In this document: one piece after another, positions 52,853-60,800 of the stretch
Numbering within the stretch: the first letter of the stretch is position 1
How the letters are laid out: each line of letters opens with the position of its first letter
DNA from: Acetobacter malorum
GTDB lineage: Bacteria > Pseudomonadota > Alphaproteobacteria > Acetobacterales > Acetobacteraceae
Length of the DNA stretch: 64,000 nt
Assembly (NCBI RefSeq): GCF_001580615.1
Contig: NZ_LHZC01000040.1
Location: forward strand, 1 to 64,000
Direction: 5' to 3'
Made by a program: the position numbers and the translations under genes
Notes under the pieces: model-generated
The model's input: the letters and a program-made list of their open reading frames with translations, nothing else
The model's database searches: none
What the model was told of the DNA's origin: nothing

Positions 52853-54703
52853 ATGGCCGACTATGTAAATGACGCAGGCGTCGTCTACTCGCTCACTCCC
52901 AATAAAATTTTGGGAGTGCTTGCGTCCTATGCCGTTAAGATTACAGACCCTGATGGAGCGGTAACTAATCTGGGGAATGTCAACGCCGGCCATGTTCTCA
53001 CGCAGAATGGCGGCACGCTTTCCATCGCTTCCATTCTGGGGATTGGTGGGGGCCCGTTTGTTATTCCGCCGGGGATCACCGGAACAGTCACTACGCTTAT
53101 TTCCGCGCTGAGTGGTGCGACAATTTATGTGGGCGGCACGGCGACCATTAATACAGGTGTCTCCGCTCTCAGCGGGATGACTGTGAATGTGGATGGCGGT
53201 AAGGCTACGCTGGGTAGTAATGTCGTCGTCGGAGCACTGTCTGGGTCCACGATCAACATGACCAATGGCGGCACGTTCAGTAACGGTAGTGGGCTGATCG
53301 GGCTTTTGAACGGCTCTACCATCAATTTTGGTAAGGGCGGCGGCAAGTTTATCGCCAATGCTGGTGGAACGCTGCTGGATCTTTCCTCCACAACCATCAC
53401 GGGCTTTGATGCTGCCAGAGATTTTATCTCCTTTGAAAATCTTTCAGCTACGCCAGCCACTTATTCCATTGCAAACTCCCTCGGCTCTCAGTCCCTCACA
53501 GTTTACGACGCAAGCGGAGATGCCATTGCGTCTGTGAACGTTTCCGGGCAGCATTTTACGGCCGGTAACTATTCTGCCACCGGTGTTGGCCCGCTGACCG
53601 TGTCCAGCGATGGTGCCTCCCTGAGCATTGAAGCTGTGGGGTCAGTCTGCTTCCTGCCCGGCACTCTGCTGCGCACCCCTGAGGGCGAAGTTGCGGTTGA
53701 AGATGTGCAGATTGGCGATACCGTGCTGACGTTTGAGAACGGCAAGCCTGTTGCGCAGCCGGTTGTGTGGGTTGGCTCCCGTCGGGCAGACGTGCGCCCC
53801 GGTTTGCCGCTGGATGAGGCCGGCTGGCCGGTGCGTGTGCGTCAAAATGCTCTGGCAGACGGCGTGCCCAGCAAGGATCTGCTGATCACCCCGGAACATT
53901 GCCTGTATCTGGATGGTCAGTTTGTGCCTGCGCGTATGCTGGTGAATGGCGAGACCATTGCGTACGACCAGACAATCCGCGCCTACACGTACTACCATGT
54001 GGAAACAGCCCAGCATGCGGTGATTATGGCGGATGGGGCGCTGACGGAAAGCTATCTGGATACAGGTAATCGCCGGGCTTTCCAGCAGGCGGGCACTGTG
54101 GTGCGTATTCCCGGTCTGGCACGGTGCTGGGCGGACGATGCTGCGGCCCCGCTGATGACGGCGCGTGACGCTGTGGAGCCGCTGCATCAGCGCCTTGCTC
54201 AGCGCGCGGAAACGCTGCGGACGGCAGAAGCTGAGGCCCTTCGCCCTGTGGATGCTGCAACGCTGACGACAGAGCCGGACCTGCATCTGGTGACGGAAAG
54301 CGGTGCCATCATCAACAAGGCACGCAGCCATAACGGGCAGAGCATCTTTATCGTGCCGCCGCATGTGCAGGCTGTGCGTCTGGTCTCTCGCGCCAGCCGT
54401 CCGGTTGATACGATTGGCCCGTTTGTGGATGACCGGCGCATGCTGGGCGTTCTGGTTGGGCAGATGATGCTGCAGGAAGGCACGGGGAAAGCCCGGGACC
54501 TCGAACCCGTAACGGGTACGCTGGCAGCAACTGGCTGGCACGCGGCGGAAGCCGGGCAGGCAGGGCGCTGGACCAATGGCGATGCCGCGTTGTCTCTGGG
54601 TGCGCGGAAGCCCGGAGGCTTTGGGATGCTCATGGTTGAGGTGCTGGCCGGTGGGCCGTATCGCCTCGAGCAGGCTGCTGCGCAGGTTCGCGCAGTCTCC
54701 TGA
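52853..54703 (+). CDS. Hint-domain exported protein with beta-solenoid-like repeats (copy 2)
   Basis: 616 residues, paralogue of the preceding gene. AAGGAAA lies 9 bases before the ATG. The N-terminal repeat region again shows the xSGxTI pattern (LSGATIYVGGTATIN, LSGMTVNVDGG, LSGSTINMTNGG, LNGSTINFGKGGG). The Hint domain starts at Cys266 in GSVCFLPGTLLRTPEGEVAV, with ITPEHCLYLDGQFVPARML and HVETAQHAVIMADG. The C-terminal domain (VQAVRLVSRASRPVDTIGPF) closely matches copy 1. Divergence is greatest in the N-terminal repeats, while the Hint and C-terminal parts are conserved, as expected if they share a processing machinery but present different surfaces. Confidence 0.85.
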   Translation: MADYVNDAGVVYSLTPNKILGVLASYAVKITDPDGAVTNLGNVNAGHVLTQNGGTLSIASILGIGGGPFVIPPGITGTVTTLISALSGATIYVGGTATINTGVSALSGMTVNVDGGKATLGSNVVVGALSGSTINMTNGGTFSNGSGLIGLLNGSTINFGKGGGKFIANAGGTLLDLSSTTITGFDAARDFISFENLSATPATYSIANSLGSQSLTVYDASGDAIASVNVSGQHFTAGNYSATGVGPLTVSSDGASLSIEAVGSVCFLPGTLLRTPEGEVAVEDVQIGDTVLTFENGKPVAQPVVWVGSRRADVRPGLPLDEAGWPVRVRQNALADGVPSKDLLITPEHCLYLDGQFVPARMLVNGETIAYDQTIRAYTYYHVETAQHAVIMADGALTESYLDTGNRRAFQQAGTVVRIPGLARCWADDAAAPLMTARDAVEPLHQRLAQRAETLRTAEAEALRPVDAATLTTEPDLHLVTESGAIINKARSHNGQSIFIVPPHVQAVRLVSRASRPVDTIGPFVDDRRMLGVLVGQMMLQEGTGKARDLEPVTGTLAATGWHAAEAGQAGRWTNGDAALSLGARKPGGFGMLMVEVLAGGPYRLEQAAAQVRAVS

Positions 54704-54768
54704 AAAGCGTCTTTTCTCAGCGGTCCGGTGCTAATGTGCCGGACTGCTGATGCCTGATGGAGTTGTCA

Positions 54769-54800
54769 TAAGAGGGCGCACGTGTGTGTGCCCTCTTATT
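54769..54800 (+). terminator. Possible terminator after Hint copy 2
   Basis: TAAGAGGGC (54769-54777) pairs with GCCCTCTTA (54790-54798), then TT. The T run is short, so it is a weak terminator or a simple hairpin. Confidence 0.45.
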
Positions 54801-54920
54801 GCGTTGTGGCACTGCTGTTTGATAGCCTGTCTTTGTCTTGGGAAGGCAGGCGGTGCAGGGCGCAGAGTCATGCTGGTCGTCTCTGTTTTCCTTCCCGTAG
54901 AGAGGGCAGAAGGACTAACC

Positions 54921-55130
54921 ATGCGTAACGTGCCACCCGGCAAAAATCCCCTGAAGCTGGGCGCTTATACCATCCTGAAAATGGGCGCTTGTATTGGCGT
55001 CCTCTTTTTTGCTGCCCTGCAGCTTCTGTACGGATTGGGAGTGCCGCATCTCTCCCTGATGGCGCAGGAAATGCTGGTGGGTCTGATTGCCACCTCGGTT
55101 GTGGGCGGACGCTTCCTGTTGGCGCGGTAA
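54921..55130 (+). CDS. Small membrane protein (69 residues)
   Basis: Starts at ATG 54921 with AGAAGGA just upstream. It has two predicted transmembrane helices (ILKMGACIGVLFFAALQLLY and MLVGLIATSVVGGRFLL) around a short loop (GLGVPHLSLMAQE). No family recognised. It converges on the ClC gene. Confidence 0.6.
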   Translation: MRNVPPGKNPLKLGAYTILKMGACIGVLFFAALQLLYGLGVPHLSLMAQEMLVGLIATSVVGGRFLLAR

Positions 55131-55176
55131 GCCGGTGGGTTCCGCTCAGTCGTCGTTCCGCCGTTGGCCGCGCTGC

Positions 55177-56559
55177 TTACTGTTTGCGGCCCATGGTGTC
55201 GGTTGCCGGGGCGGGTGATGAGGACGAATTGGGGCGCGGATCTGCAGTGCGCAGGAAGCGGACTGCCAGCGCGCCATACAGGGCGTGGCTGCACAGGGCG
55301 CGGGAGACACCAAATGCCAGAAAGGCGCTGGCCAGCAGGGCAAGGGTGATCTGCTGGTTGTCACACATTTCCATGACAATGACGGTCGCGGTCAGGGGAG
55401 CCTGCGTCACAGCGGCAAAGTAGGCCACAGTGCCCAGCAGCACCACCGCACCGGGGGATGTGTGCGGCAGATACTGCGCCACCCAGCCGCCCATGCCAGC
55501 GCCAACGGACAAAGACGGGGCAAACAGGCCGCCCGGAATGCCGGAACAGTAGGACACGATGGTGGCCAGAAATTTCAGCACGAAGAAAGAGGCCGGATAA
55601 TCCCCGGAGCCCATGATGATATCGCGCGCCTGCACATAGCCGGTGCCGTAGGTCATGCCGCCGGACAGCAGGCCGATAATGGCCAGAACCAGCCCGCAAA
55701 GTGCGGAAAATGAAATAGGTCGCCGGGCGATAAACTGGCCCATGCGGCCCGGAATGCCGCGAGAGATACGAATGAGCAGGGCGGAAAAAGACCCGCCACT
55801 CAGCCCGCCCAGCACGCCACAAATCAGCACCGCCAGCCAGCTAACACCCACCGGCACCACGGAATTGGTATGGCCGAAGTAGGTGTAGTTCCCCACCATG
55901 GCGATGGCCGTGACACCGGCAATCACCACACAGGTGAGCATGGTGCCGCTGGTGCGTTGCTCGTAGGAATGCGCCAGTTCTTCAATGCCGAACACAATAC
56001 CCGCCAGCGGGGTGTTAAACGCGGCGGCCACCCCGGCAGCACCGCCTGCTTTAATCAGCGCGCGCTGTTTGATGGGGTCATGCACCCCGATAAAGCGCCC
56101 GACGGTGTGCATGATGGACGCACCAACCTGCACGGTGGGGCCTTCTCGCCCGATAGACCCGCCGGAGAGCAGCCCGAGGCAGGTCAGGAAAATTTTGGCC
56201 AGCGCGATTCTCAGCGCCAGAACTCTGTCAACAATGCGGGAATCATTGAGATGCATGCAGGCAATGGCCTGTGGAATGCCGCTGCCCTGCGCGCCCCGGA
56301 ACCATGTGCGCGTCAGCCAGGTGGAGAGCGCCAGGCCGCCGGGGGTGACAATCAGCATGAGCCAGGGGCTGATGGCGATGATCTGGTTGCGCAGCCCCGC
56401 CGCCTTGTCCGCCAGAAAGGCGAAGGTGACGGCCACCACGCCCACCATGATCGCACCGGACCAGTAGATCAGCTTGCGCCGCCAGTTAACCGTGCCGGCC
56501 TTCGCCTGGTCCCGTAAATGGCGAAGCTGAGCGGACGTGACGGGCACGCTGGCAGACAT
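55177..56559 (-). CDS. clcA: ClC-family H+/Cl- transporter
   Basis: Chloride/proton exchange across the inner membrane, usually linked to acid resistance, which suits an acid-producing organism. It has 460 residues. Selectivity motifs GSGIPQ, GREGPTVQVG (gating Glu) and GGLFAPSLSVGAG are intact. The internal proton-relay Glu position is matched in NTPLAGIVFGIEEL, so it is likely an antiporter rather than a passive channel. There are no C-terminal CBS domains. It is co-directional with the CDF genes but separated by 185 bases. Confidence 0.88.
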   Translation of the reverse strand: MSASVPVTSAQLRHLRDQAKAGTVNWRRKLIYWSGAIMVGVVAVTFAFLADKAAGLRNQIIAISPWLMLIVTPGGLALSTWLTRTWFRGAQGSGIPQAIACMHLNDSRIVDRVLALRIALAKIFLTCLGLLSGGSIGREGPTVQVGASIMHTVGRFIGVHDPIKQRALIKAGGAAGVAAAFNTPLAGIVFGIEELAHSYEQRTSGTMLTCVVIAGVTAIAMVGNYTYFGHTNSVVPVGVSWLAVLICGVLGGLSGGSFSALLIRISRGIPGRMGQFIARRPISFSALCGLVLAIIGLLSGGMTYGTGYVQARDIIMGSGDYPASFFVLKFLATIVSYCSGIPGGLFAPSLSVGAGMGGWVAQYLPHTSPGAVVLLGTVAYFAAVTQAPLTATVIVMEMCDNQQITLALLASAFLAFGVSRALCSHALYGALAVRFLRTADPRPNSSSSPAPATDTMGRKQ

Positions 56560-56744
56560 GGATAATCCTGATTGGCTGAGAAGACGTAAGGCCTTCTAAC
56601 ACGTCTTTACAACGAGGAAAGTGTTGTCTGGTTTTATACGCGCTCTGTATTAATAAAATGCATGTCAGCCCCGAGTAATATGCGCAAAGCGGGACGCTGA
56701 ACGCCCATGCGGCGGCCAAAACCTATCGTAAAACTGAAAACGCG

Positions 56745-57689
56745 TTACACAGATTTTCCCGGCGCGGCGGACTCGGTTGCCGGGCGGGGCCAGAACACAA
56801 TGCCTTCATGCTTGGCCATGTTGTCCGGCTCCACATGGATGTGCACCAGTGTGTCACCCATTTTGGTGCGCAGGCCGGCTTCAATCCGGTCACAGATTTC
56901 GTGCGCTTCCTCCACCGTCATGCTGCCGGGCACGACCAGATGGAATTCCAGAAAAGTAATCGCGCCGACAATGCGGGTGCGGATGTCATGCGCCTCAATC
57001 GCGCCACGTCCGTTGGTGGCGATAATATCGCGGATATCATCCAGTGTTTCCGGGGCCGGGGCCTCGTCCATCAGGCCCGCGATGGACTCCCGCATCATCT
57101 CCCAGCCTACGCGCAAGACGTTGAGGGCAATCAGCCCGGCCAGCACGGCATCCAGCCAGATCCAGCCCGTCAGCGGAATAAGCAGCAAGCCGACGACAAG
57201 CCCCACCCCGGTCCAGACATCGGACAGCACATGCTGCCCACCAGCCTGCAGGGCCGGGGAGCGGCGGCTGCGCCCGACCTGTACAAGTGTCAGCCCCCAC
57301 ACCAGATTGACTGCTGTGGCTGCTGCGTTGAGCAGAATACCCACGTAAGGCGCGCTGGTGGGGTGGGGGTGCAGGAAGCCTTCCACGGCCTCGCGCCCGA
57401 TGACAAAAGCCGTCACCAGCACCAGCGTGCCTTCCGCCACGGCGGAGAGATATTCCGCCTTGTAATGCCCGTAGGTGTGGTTGTGGTCTGCCGGGCGTTC
57501 TGCAACGCTCAGCGCCCACAGCCCACCTAAGGCTGAGACAACATTGATGATGGTCTCCACCGCATCGGAATACAGCGCCACGCTGCCACTGGTGGCGTAG
57601 GCGGCATATTTCAGCCCCAGTGCAACCAGACTGACAGCCAGACTCCACAGAGCAATGCTCTTGTTACTTTCGGGGAGGGGAAGTCGCAT
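56745..57689 (-). CDS. Cation diffusion facilitator (CDF) family transporter, DxxE type
   Basis: Proton-driven divalent metal exporter of 314 residues with six predicted helices and a cytoplasmic C-terminal domain (IVGAITFLEFHLVVPGSMTV). The transport-site pair is SDAVETIIN in helix 2 and HVLSDVWTG in helix 5. The HxxxD half is standard; the other half is D-x2-E with Thr at the usual second Asp position, a variant seen in some Fe/Mn-type CDFs (inference for specificity). It follows the second CDF gene by 9 bases on the same strand, so the two are co-transcribed. Confidence 0.88.
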   Translation of the reverse strand: MRLPLPESNKSIALWSLAVSLVALGLKYAAYATSGSVALYSDAVETIINVVSALGGLWALSVAERPADHNHTYGHYKAEYLSAVAEGTLVLVTAFVIGREAVEGFLHPHPTSAPYVGILLNAAATAVNLVWGLTLVQVGRSRRSPALQAGGQHVLSDVWTGVGLVVGLLLIPLTGWIWLDAVLAGLIALNVLRVGWEMMRESIAGLMDEAPAPETLDDIRDIIATNGRGAIEAHDIRTRIVGAITFLEFHLVVPGSMTVEEAHEICDRIEAGLRTKMGDTLVHIHVEPDNMAKHEGIVFWPRPATESAAPGKSV

Positions 57690-57698
57690 GGGGTAAGA

Positions 57699-58892
57699 TC
57701 AGACCGTGTGCGGGTCGGTCAGGTGGCAGGCGGGGTGATAGTCCGCACTTTCAATCTGCACTGTGGGGTGCACAATGCCAAAACGGGTGCGCAGGGCTTC
57801 CACCGTGTTTTGCAGCAACACCGTTTCCGTCTGCCCGGCAGGCTGGGTGGTGGCGCGGACCAGATGCACCGTAAGGGCGGTTTCCGTCGTGCTCATGGGC
57901 CAGATGTGCAGGTCATGCAGGCCCTCAACGCCGGGCTGGGTGCGCAGAAAGGTCTCCACACTGTCCCGGTCCACGGAGCGGGGCACGCCATCGAGCGCCA
58001 TATCCAGTGAATCCCGCAGCAGGGACCATGTGGCCAGCACAACGATAATGGAAATGGCAATACTGATGGCAGGGTCGATCCATGTCAGGCCGGTGAGCAG
58101 CACCAGACCGCCCGCAATCACCACGGCCAGCGAGGTCACGGCATCAGACACCATATGCAGGAAGGCCCCGCGAATATTGATGTCGTTCTTCTGGCCGGAG
58201 GCAAAGAGCAGGGCAGTGCCGCCATTCACCAGAATGCCGATACCCGCCACAATCATCATGGTCTTGCCGGCTACCGGGGCTGGCTGGAACAGCCGCTCGA
58301 TGGACTCCCAGACGACGCCGCCCGTCACCAGCATGAGGATGACGGCATTGGCCAGTGCCGCGATAATGGAAGAACGCCGTAACCCGTAGGTAAAGCGCGC
58401 GGAGGGGGATTTAGCGGAGAGATGTTGCGCCAGCCATGCCGCTGCCAGTGCCAGCACGTCAGACAGGTTGTGCCCCGCATCCGCCAGCAGGGAGAGCGAG
58501 TTGGACAGGATGCCCCACAGGGCTTCCGCGCCCAGATAGACCGTGTTTAGCACAATCCCGATGGCAAACGCCTTCCCGAACGAGGCCGGGGTATGAACAT
58601 GCGCGTGCCCGAACCCGTGGTGATGATGGTCGTGCCCGTCATGACTGTGGTCATGGGAGTGGTCGTCATGCGCATGGTCTGCGGGGGCGTGATTATCGTG
58701 CGTATGGTGGGCTGTGCCGTGATCGGCATGGTCGTGGCCGCAGGAAGAGGGGGCCGCACTCTGTTCCGGGTTTACCGCAGCGCTATCGCCAGCTTCACCG
58801 TGCGCGGCATCCTGCGCATGCGTGTGGTCATGCGTCGTGCAGGCGGAATGGTCCGTGTGCGGGTCTGATGAGGCGGACGGCGGCTGAGACAT
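57699..58892 (-). CDS. Cation diffusion facilitator, CzcD/ZitB type, with long His/Asp-rich N-terminus
   Basis: Zinc (or cobalt/cadmium) efflux transporter of 397 residues. The first 100 residues contain more than twenty His mixed with Asp (for example HDDHSHDHSHDGHDHHHHG), a metal-sensing or buffering tail. The transport sites are of the classical Zn type: HNLSD in helix 2 and HMVSDAVTS in helix 5. The C-terminal domain has LHDLHIWPMSTTETALTVHL. Paired with the other CDF, the two likely export different metals. No Zur box or MerR-type gene is adjacent, so regulation is not visible. Confidence 0.9.
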   Translation of the reverse strand: MSQPPSASSDPHTDHSACTTHDHTHAQDAAHGEAGDSAAVNPEQSAAPSSCGHDHADHGTAHHTHDNHAPADHAHDDHSHDHSHDGHDHHHHGFGHAHVHTPASFGKAFAIGIVLNTVYLGAEALWGILSNSLSLLADAGHNLSDVLALAAAWLAQHLSAKSPSARFTYGLRRSSIIAALANAVILMLVTGGVVWESIERLFQPAPVAGKTMMIVAGIGILVNGGTALLFASGQKNDINIRGAFLHMVSDAVTSLAVVIAGGLVLLTGLTWIDPAISIAISIIVVLATWSLLRDSLDMALDGVPRSVDRDSVETFLRTQPGVEGLHDLHIWPMSTTETALTVHLVRATTQPAGQTETVLLQNTVEALRTRFGIVHPTVQIESADYHPACHLTDPHTV

Positions 58893-58995
58893 GTCGTGTC
58901 CTTGCAGGTTAGCGGAGGCGTGCCCGTTGCGTCAGAACGCTGTCCGGCATAGGGAAGCCCCTTAACTGTCTATCACATGTGATAAAGGTCGCGCC

Positions 58996-60654
58996 ATGCT
59001 CAGACTGACCGAACTGCGGCTTCCGCTGGACCATCCCCCCGAAGCGCTGGAAGACGCCATCCGTGCGCGGCTTGCCATTGCGCCGGATGCGCTGGAGCGT
59101 TTTACCGTGTTCCGCCGTGGGCATGATGCACGGCGGCGCAGCGCGATCATGCTGGTCTACACGGTGGATTGCGCCGTGAAGGATGAGGCCGCCGTGCTGG
59201 CGCGCTACCGGGCCGAACACCCCAAAGACCCGCATGTGAATATCGCACCCGAGATGGCCTGGCGTCCGCCGGTGACGGATGGCGCGGCACTGGCCAGCAA
59301 GCCGGGCTATCTGCGCCCCATCGTGATTGGGGCAGGCCCGTGCGGCTTTATGGCCGCTCTCACGCTGGCGCAGATGGGCCTGCGTCCGTTGATTCTGGAA
59401 CGCGGCAAGGTGGTGCGGGAACGCACGGTGGATACGTTCGCCCTGTGGCGGAAGGGTGTGCTGACGCCGGAGAGCAACGTGCAGTTTGGCGAGGGCGGGG
59501 CCGGGACGTTCTCGGACGGCAAGCTCTATAGTCAGGTGCGCGACCCGCGCTTTCTGGGCCGCCGGGTGCTGGAAGAGTTTGTGAAAGCCGGTGCGCCGGA
59601 AGAAATCCTGTATCTGGCACACCCGCATATCGGCACGTTCCGGCTGGTGTCCATGGTGGAGCATATCCGCGCGGAAATTGAGGCGGCGGGCGGTGAATAT
59701 CGCTTTGGCACCCGTGTTGACGGACTGGTGCAGGACGAAGGCACGGGCCGCATTAAAGGCGTGCGCACGGCAGACGGTGAGGTGATTGCCGCGGACCATG
59801 TGGTGATGGCCGTGGGCCACAGTGCGCGTGACACCTTTACCATGTTGCAGCAGGCGGGCGTGCAGATGCAGGCCAAGCCGTTTTCCATTGGCGTGCGGAT
59901 TGAACACCCGCAATCCGTGATTGATACGGCGCAGTTTGGCACCAGCGCGGGCAACCCGCTGCTGGGCGCTGCGGAATACCGGCTGGTGCATCACGCCAGC
60001 AACGGGCGCGGGGTGTATTCCTTCTGCATGTGTCCGGGTGGCACCGTGGTCGCTGCGACGTCCGAAGAAGGGCAGGTGGTCACCAACGGCATGAGCCAGT
60101 ATTCCCGCGCTGAGCGGAATGCCAATTCCGGCATGGTGGTGGATCTGCGCCCCGGTGAGGATTATCCGGATGACCCGCTGGCGGGCATGGCCTTCCAGCG
60201 GCACTGGGAACGCAAGGCGTTTGAAGCCGGTGGCCGGTCTTACAAAGCTCCGGCCCAGCGCGTGGGGGATTTTCTGGCGGGTCGCCCGTCCACCACACTC
60301 GGCGCGGTGGTGCCATCCTATAAGCCGGGCGTGACGCCTGCGGATCTGTCCACTTGTTTGCCGGACTTTGCCGTCGCCGCCCTACGGGAAGCCCTGCCGT
60401 TGTTTGACCGCAAGCTGAAAGGCTTTGCGATGGAAGACGCGGTGATGACAGGTGTTGAAACCCGCACCTCTTCCCCGCTGCGCATCCCGCGTGGGGAGGA
60501 TGGTCAGTCTCTCAGCACTCCCGGCCTGTATCCGGCGGGTGAGGGGGCTGGTTATGCTGGCGGTATTCTCTCAGCCGGAATTGATGGCATCCGTATCGCG
60601 GAAGCGGTGGCGATGGCTATTGCCGGAAAAACTGTAGACGGGCTGGGGCTTTAA
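58996..60654 (+). CDS. NAD(P)/FAD-dependent oxidoreductase (COG2509 family)
   Basis: Uncharacterised FAD dehydrogenase of 552 residues. An N-terminal domain of about 100 residues (LRLTELRLPLDHPPEALEDA..FRRGHDARRR) precedes the FAD motif GAGPCGFMAAL at about residue 113. Family landmarks include FGEGGAGTFSDGKLYSQ, FSIGVRIEHPQSVID and the C-terminal PAGEGAGYAGGILSAGIDGI. It is cytoplasmic, with no signal peptide. Transcribed alone, with a weak hairpin after the stop. The substrate of the family is unknown to me. Confidence 0.87.
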   Translation: MLRLTELRLPLDHPPEALEDAIRARLAIAPDALERFTVFRRGHDARRRSAIMLVYTVDCAVKDEAAVLARYRAEHPKDPHVNIAPEMAWRPPVTDGAALASKPGYLRPIVIGAGPCGFMAALTLAQMGLRPLILERGKVVRERTVDTFALWRKGVLTPESNVQFGEGGAGTFSDGKLYSQVRDPRFLGRRVLEEFVKAGAPEEILYLAHPHIGTFRLVSMVEHIRAEIEAAGGEYRFGTRVDGLVQDEGTGRIKGVRTADGEVIAADHVVMAVGHSARDTFTMLQQAGVQMQAKPFSIGVRIEHPQSVIDTAQFGTSAGNPLLGAAEYRLVHHASNGRGVYSFCMCPGGTVVAATSEEGQVVTNGMSQYSRAERNANSGMVVDLRPGEDYPDDPLAGMAFQRHWERKAFEAGGRSYKAPAQRVGDFLAGRPSTTLGAVVPSYKPGVTPADLSTCLPDFAVAALREALPLFDRKLKGFAMEDAVMTGVETRTSSPLRIPRGEDGQSLSTPGLYPAGEGAGYAGGILSAGIDGIRIAEAVAMAIAGKTVDGLGL

Positions 60655-60669
60655 CGGCAGGTGAGGTTC

Positions 60670-60694
60670 AGGGGCGCGGCTTTTTAGCGCCCCT
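60670..60694 (+). terminator. Hairpin after the COG2509 gene, possible terminator
   Basis: AGGGGCGC (60670-60677) pairs with GCGCCCCT (60687-60694), loop of 9. It lacks a 3' T run. Confidence 0.4.
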
Positions 60695-60743
60695 AAATCC
60701 GCAGTGCAGGGCTGGCCTGCCATATTATTGCCAAATCGTATGT

Positions 60744-60758
60744 TGCAAATAATTCGCA
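60744..60758. promoter_or_regulatory. Candidate Fur box upstream of the siderophore receptor
   Basis: TGCAAAT-A-ATTCGCA is a 7-1-7 inverted repeat with one mismatch and fits the Fur pattern TGxnAATxATTnxCA. It is 42 bases before the receptor GTG start, consistent with iron repression. Confidence 0.6.
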
Positions 60759-60800
60759 TCTTCATGTAAGCGGCTCCTACTTTGTGGGAGAAAGAACGCC

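Noticed and set aside
58909-60204. Minus-strand open frame of 431 codons
   Set aside because: Antisense to the COG2509 gene; its His/Arg-rich composition is typical of a shadow frame.
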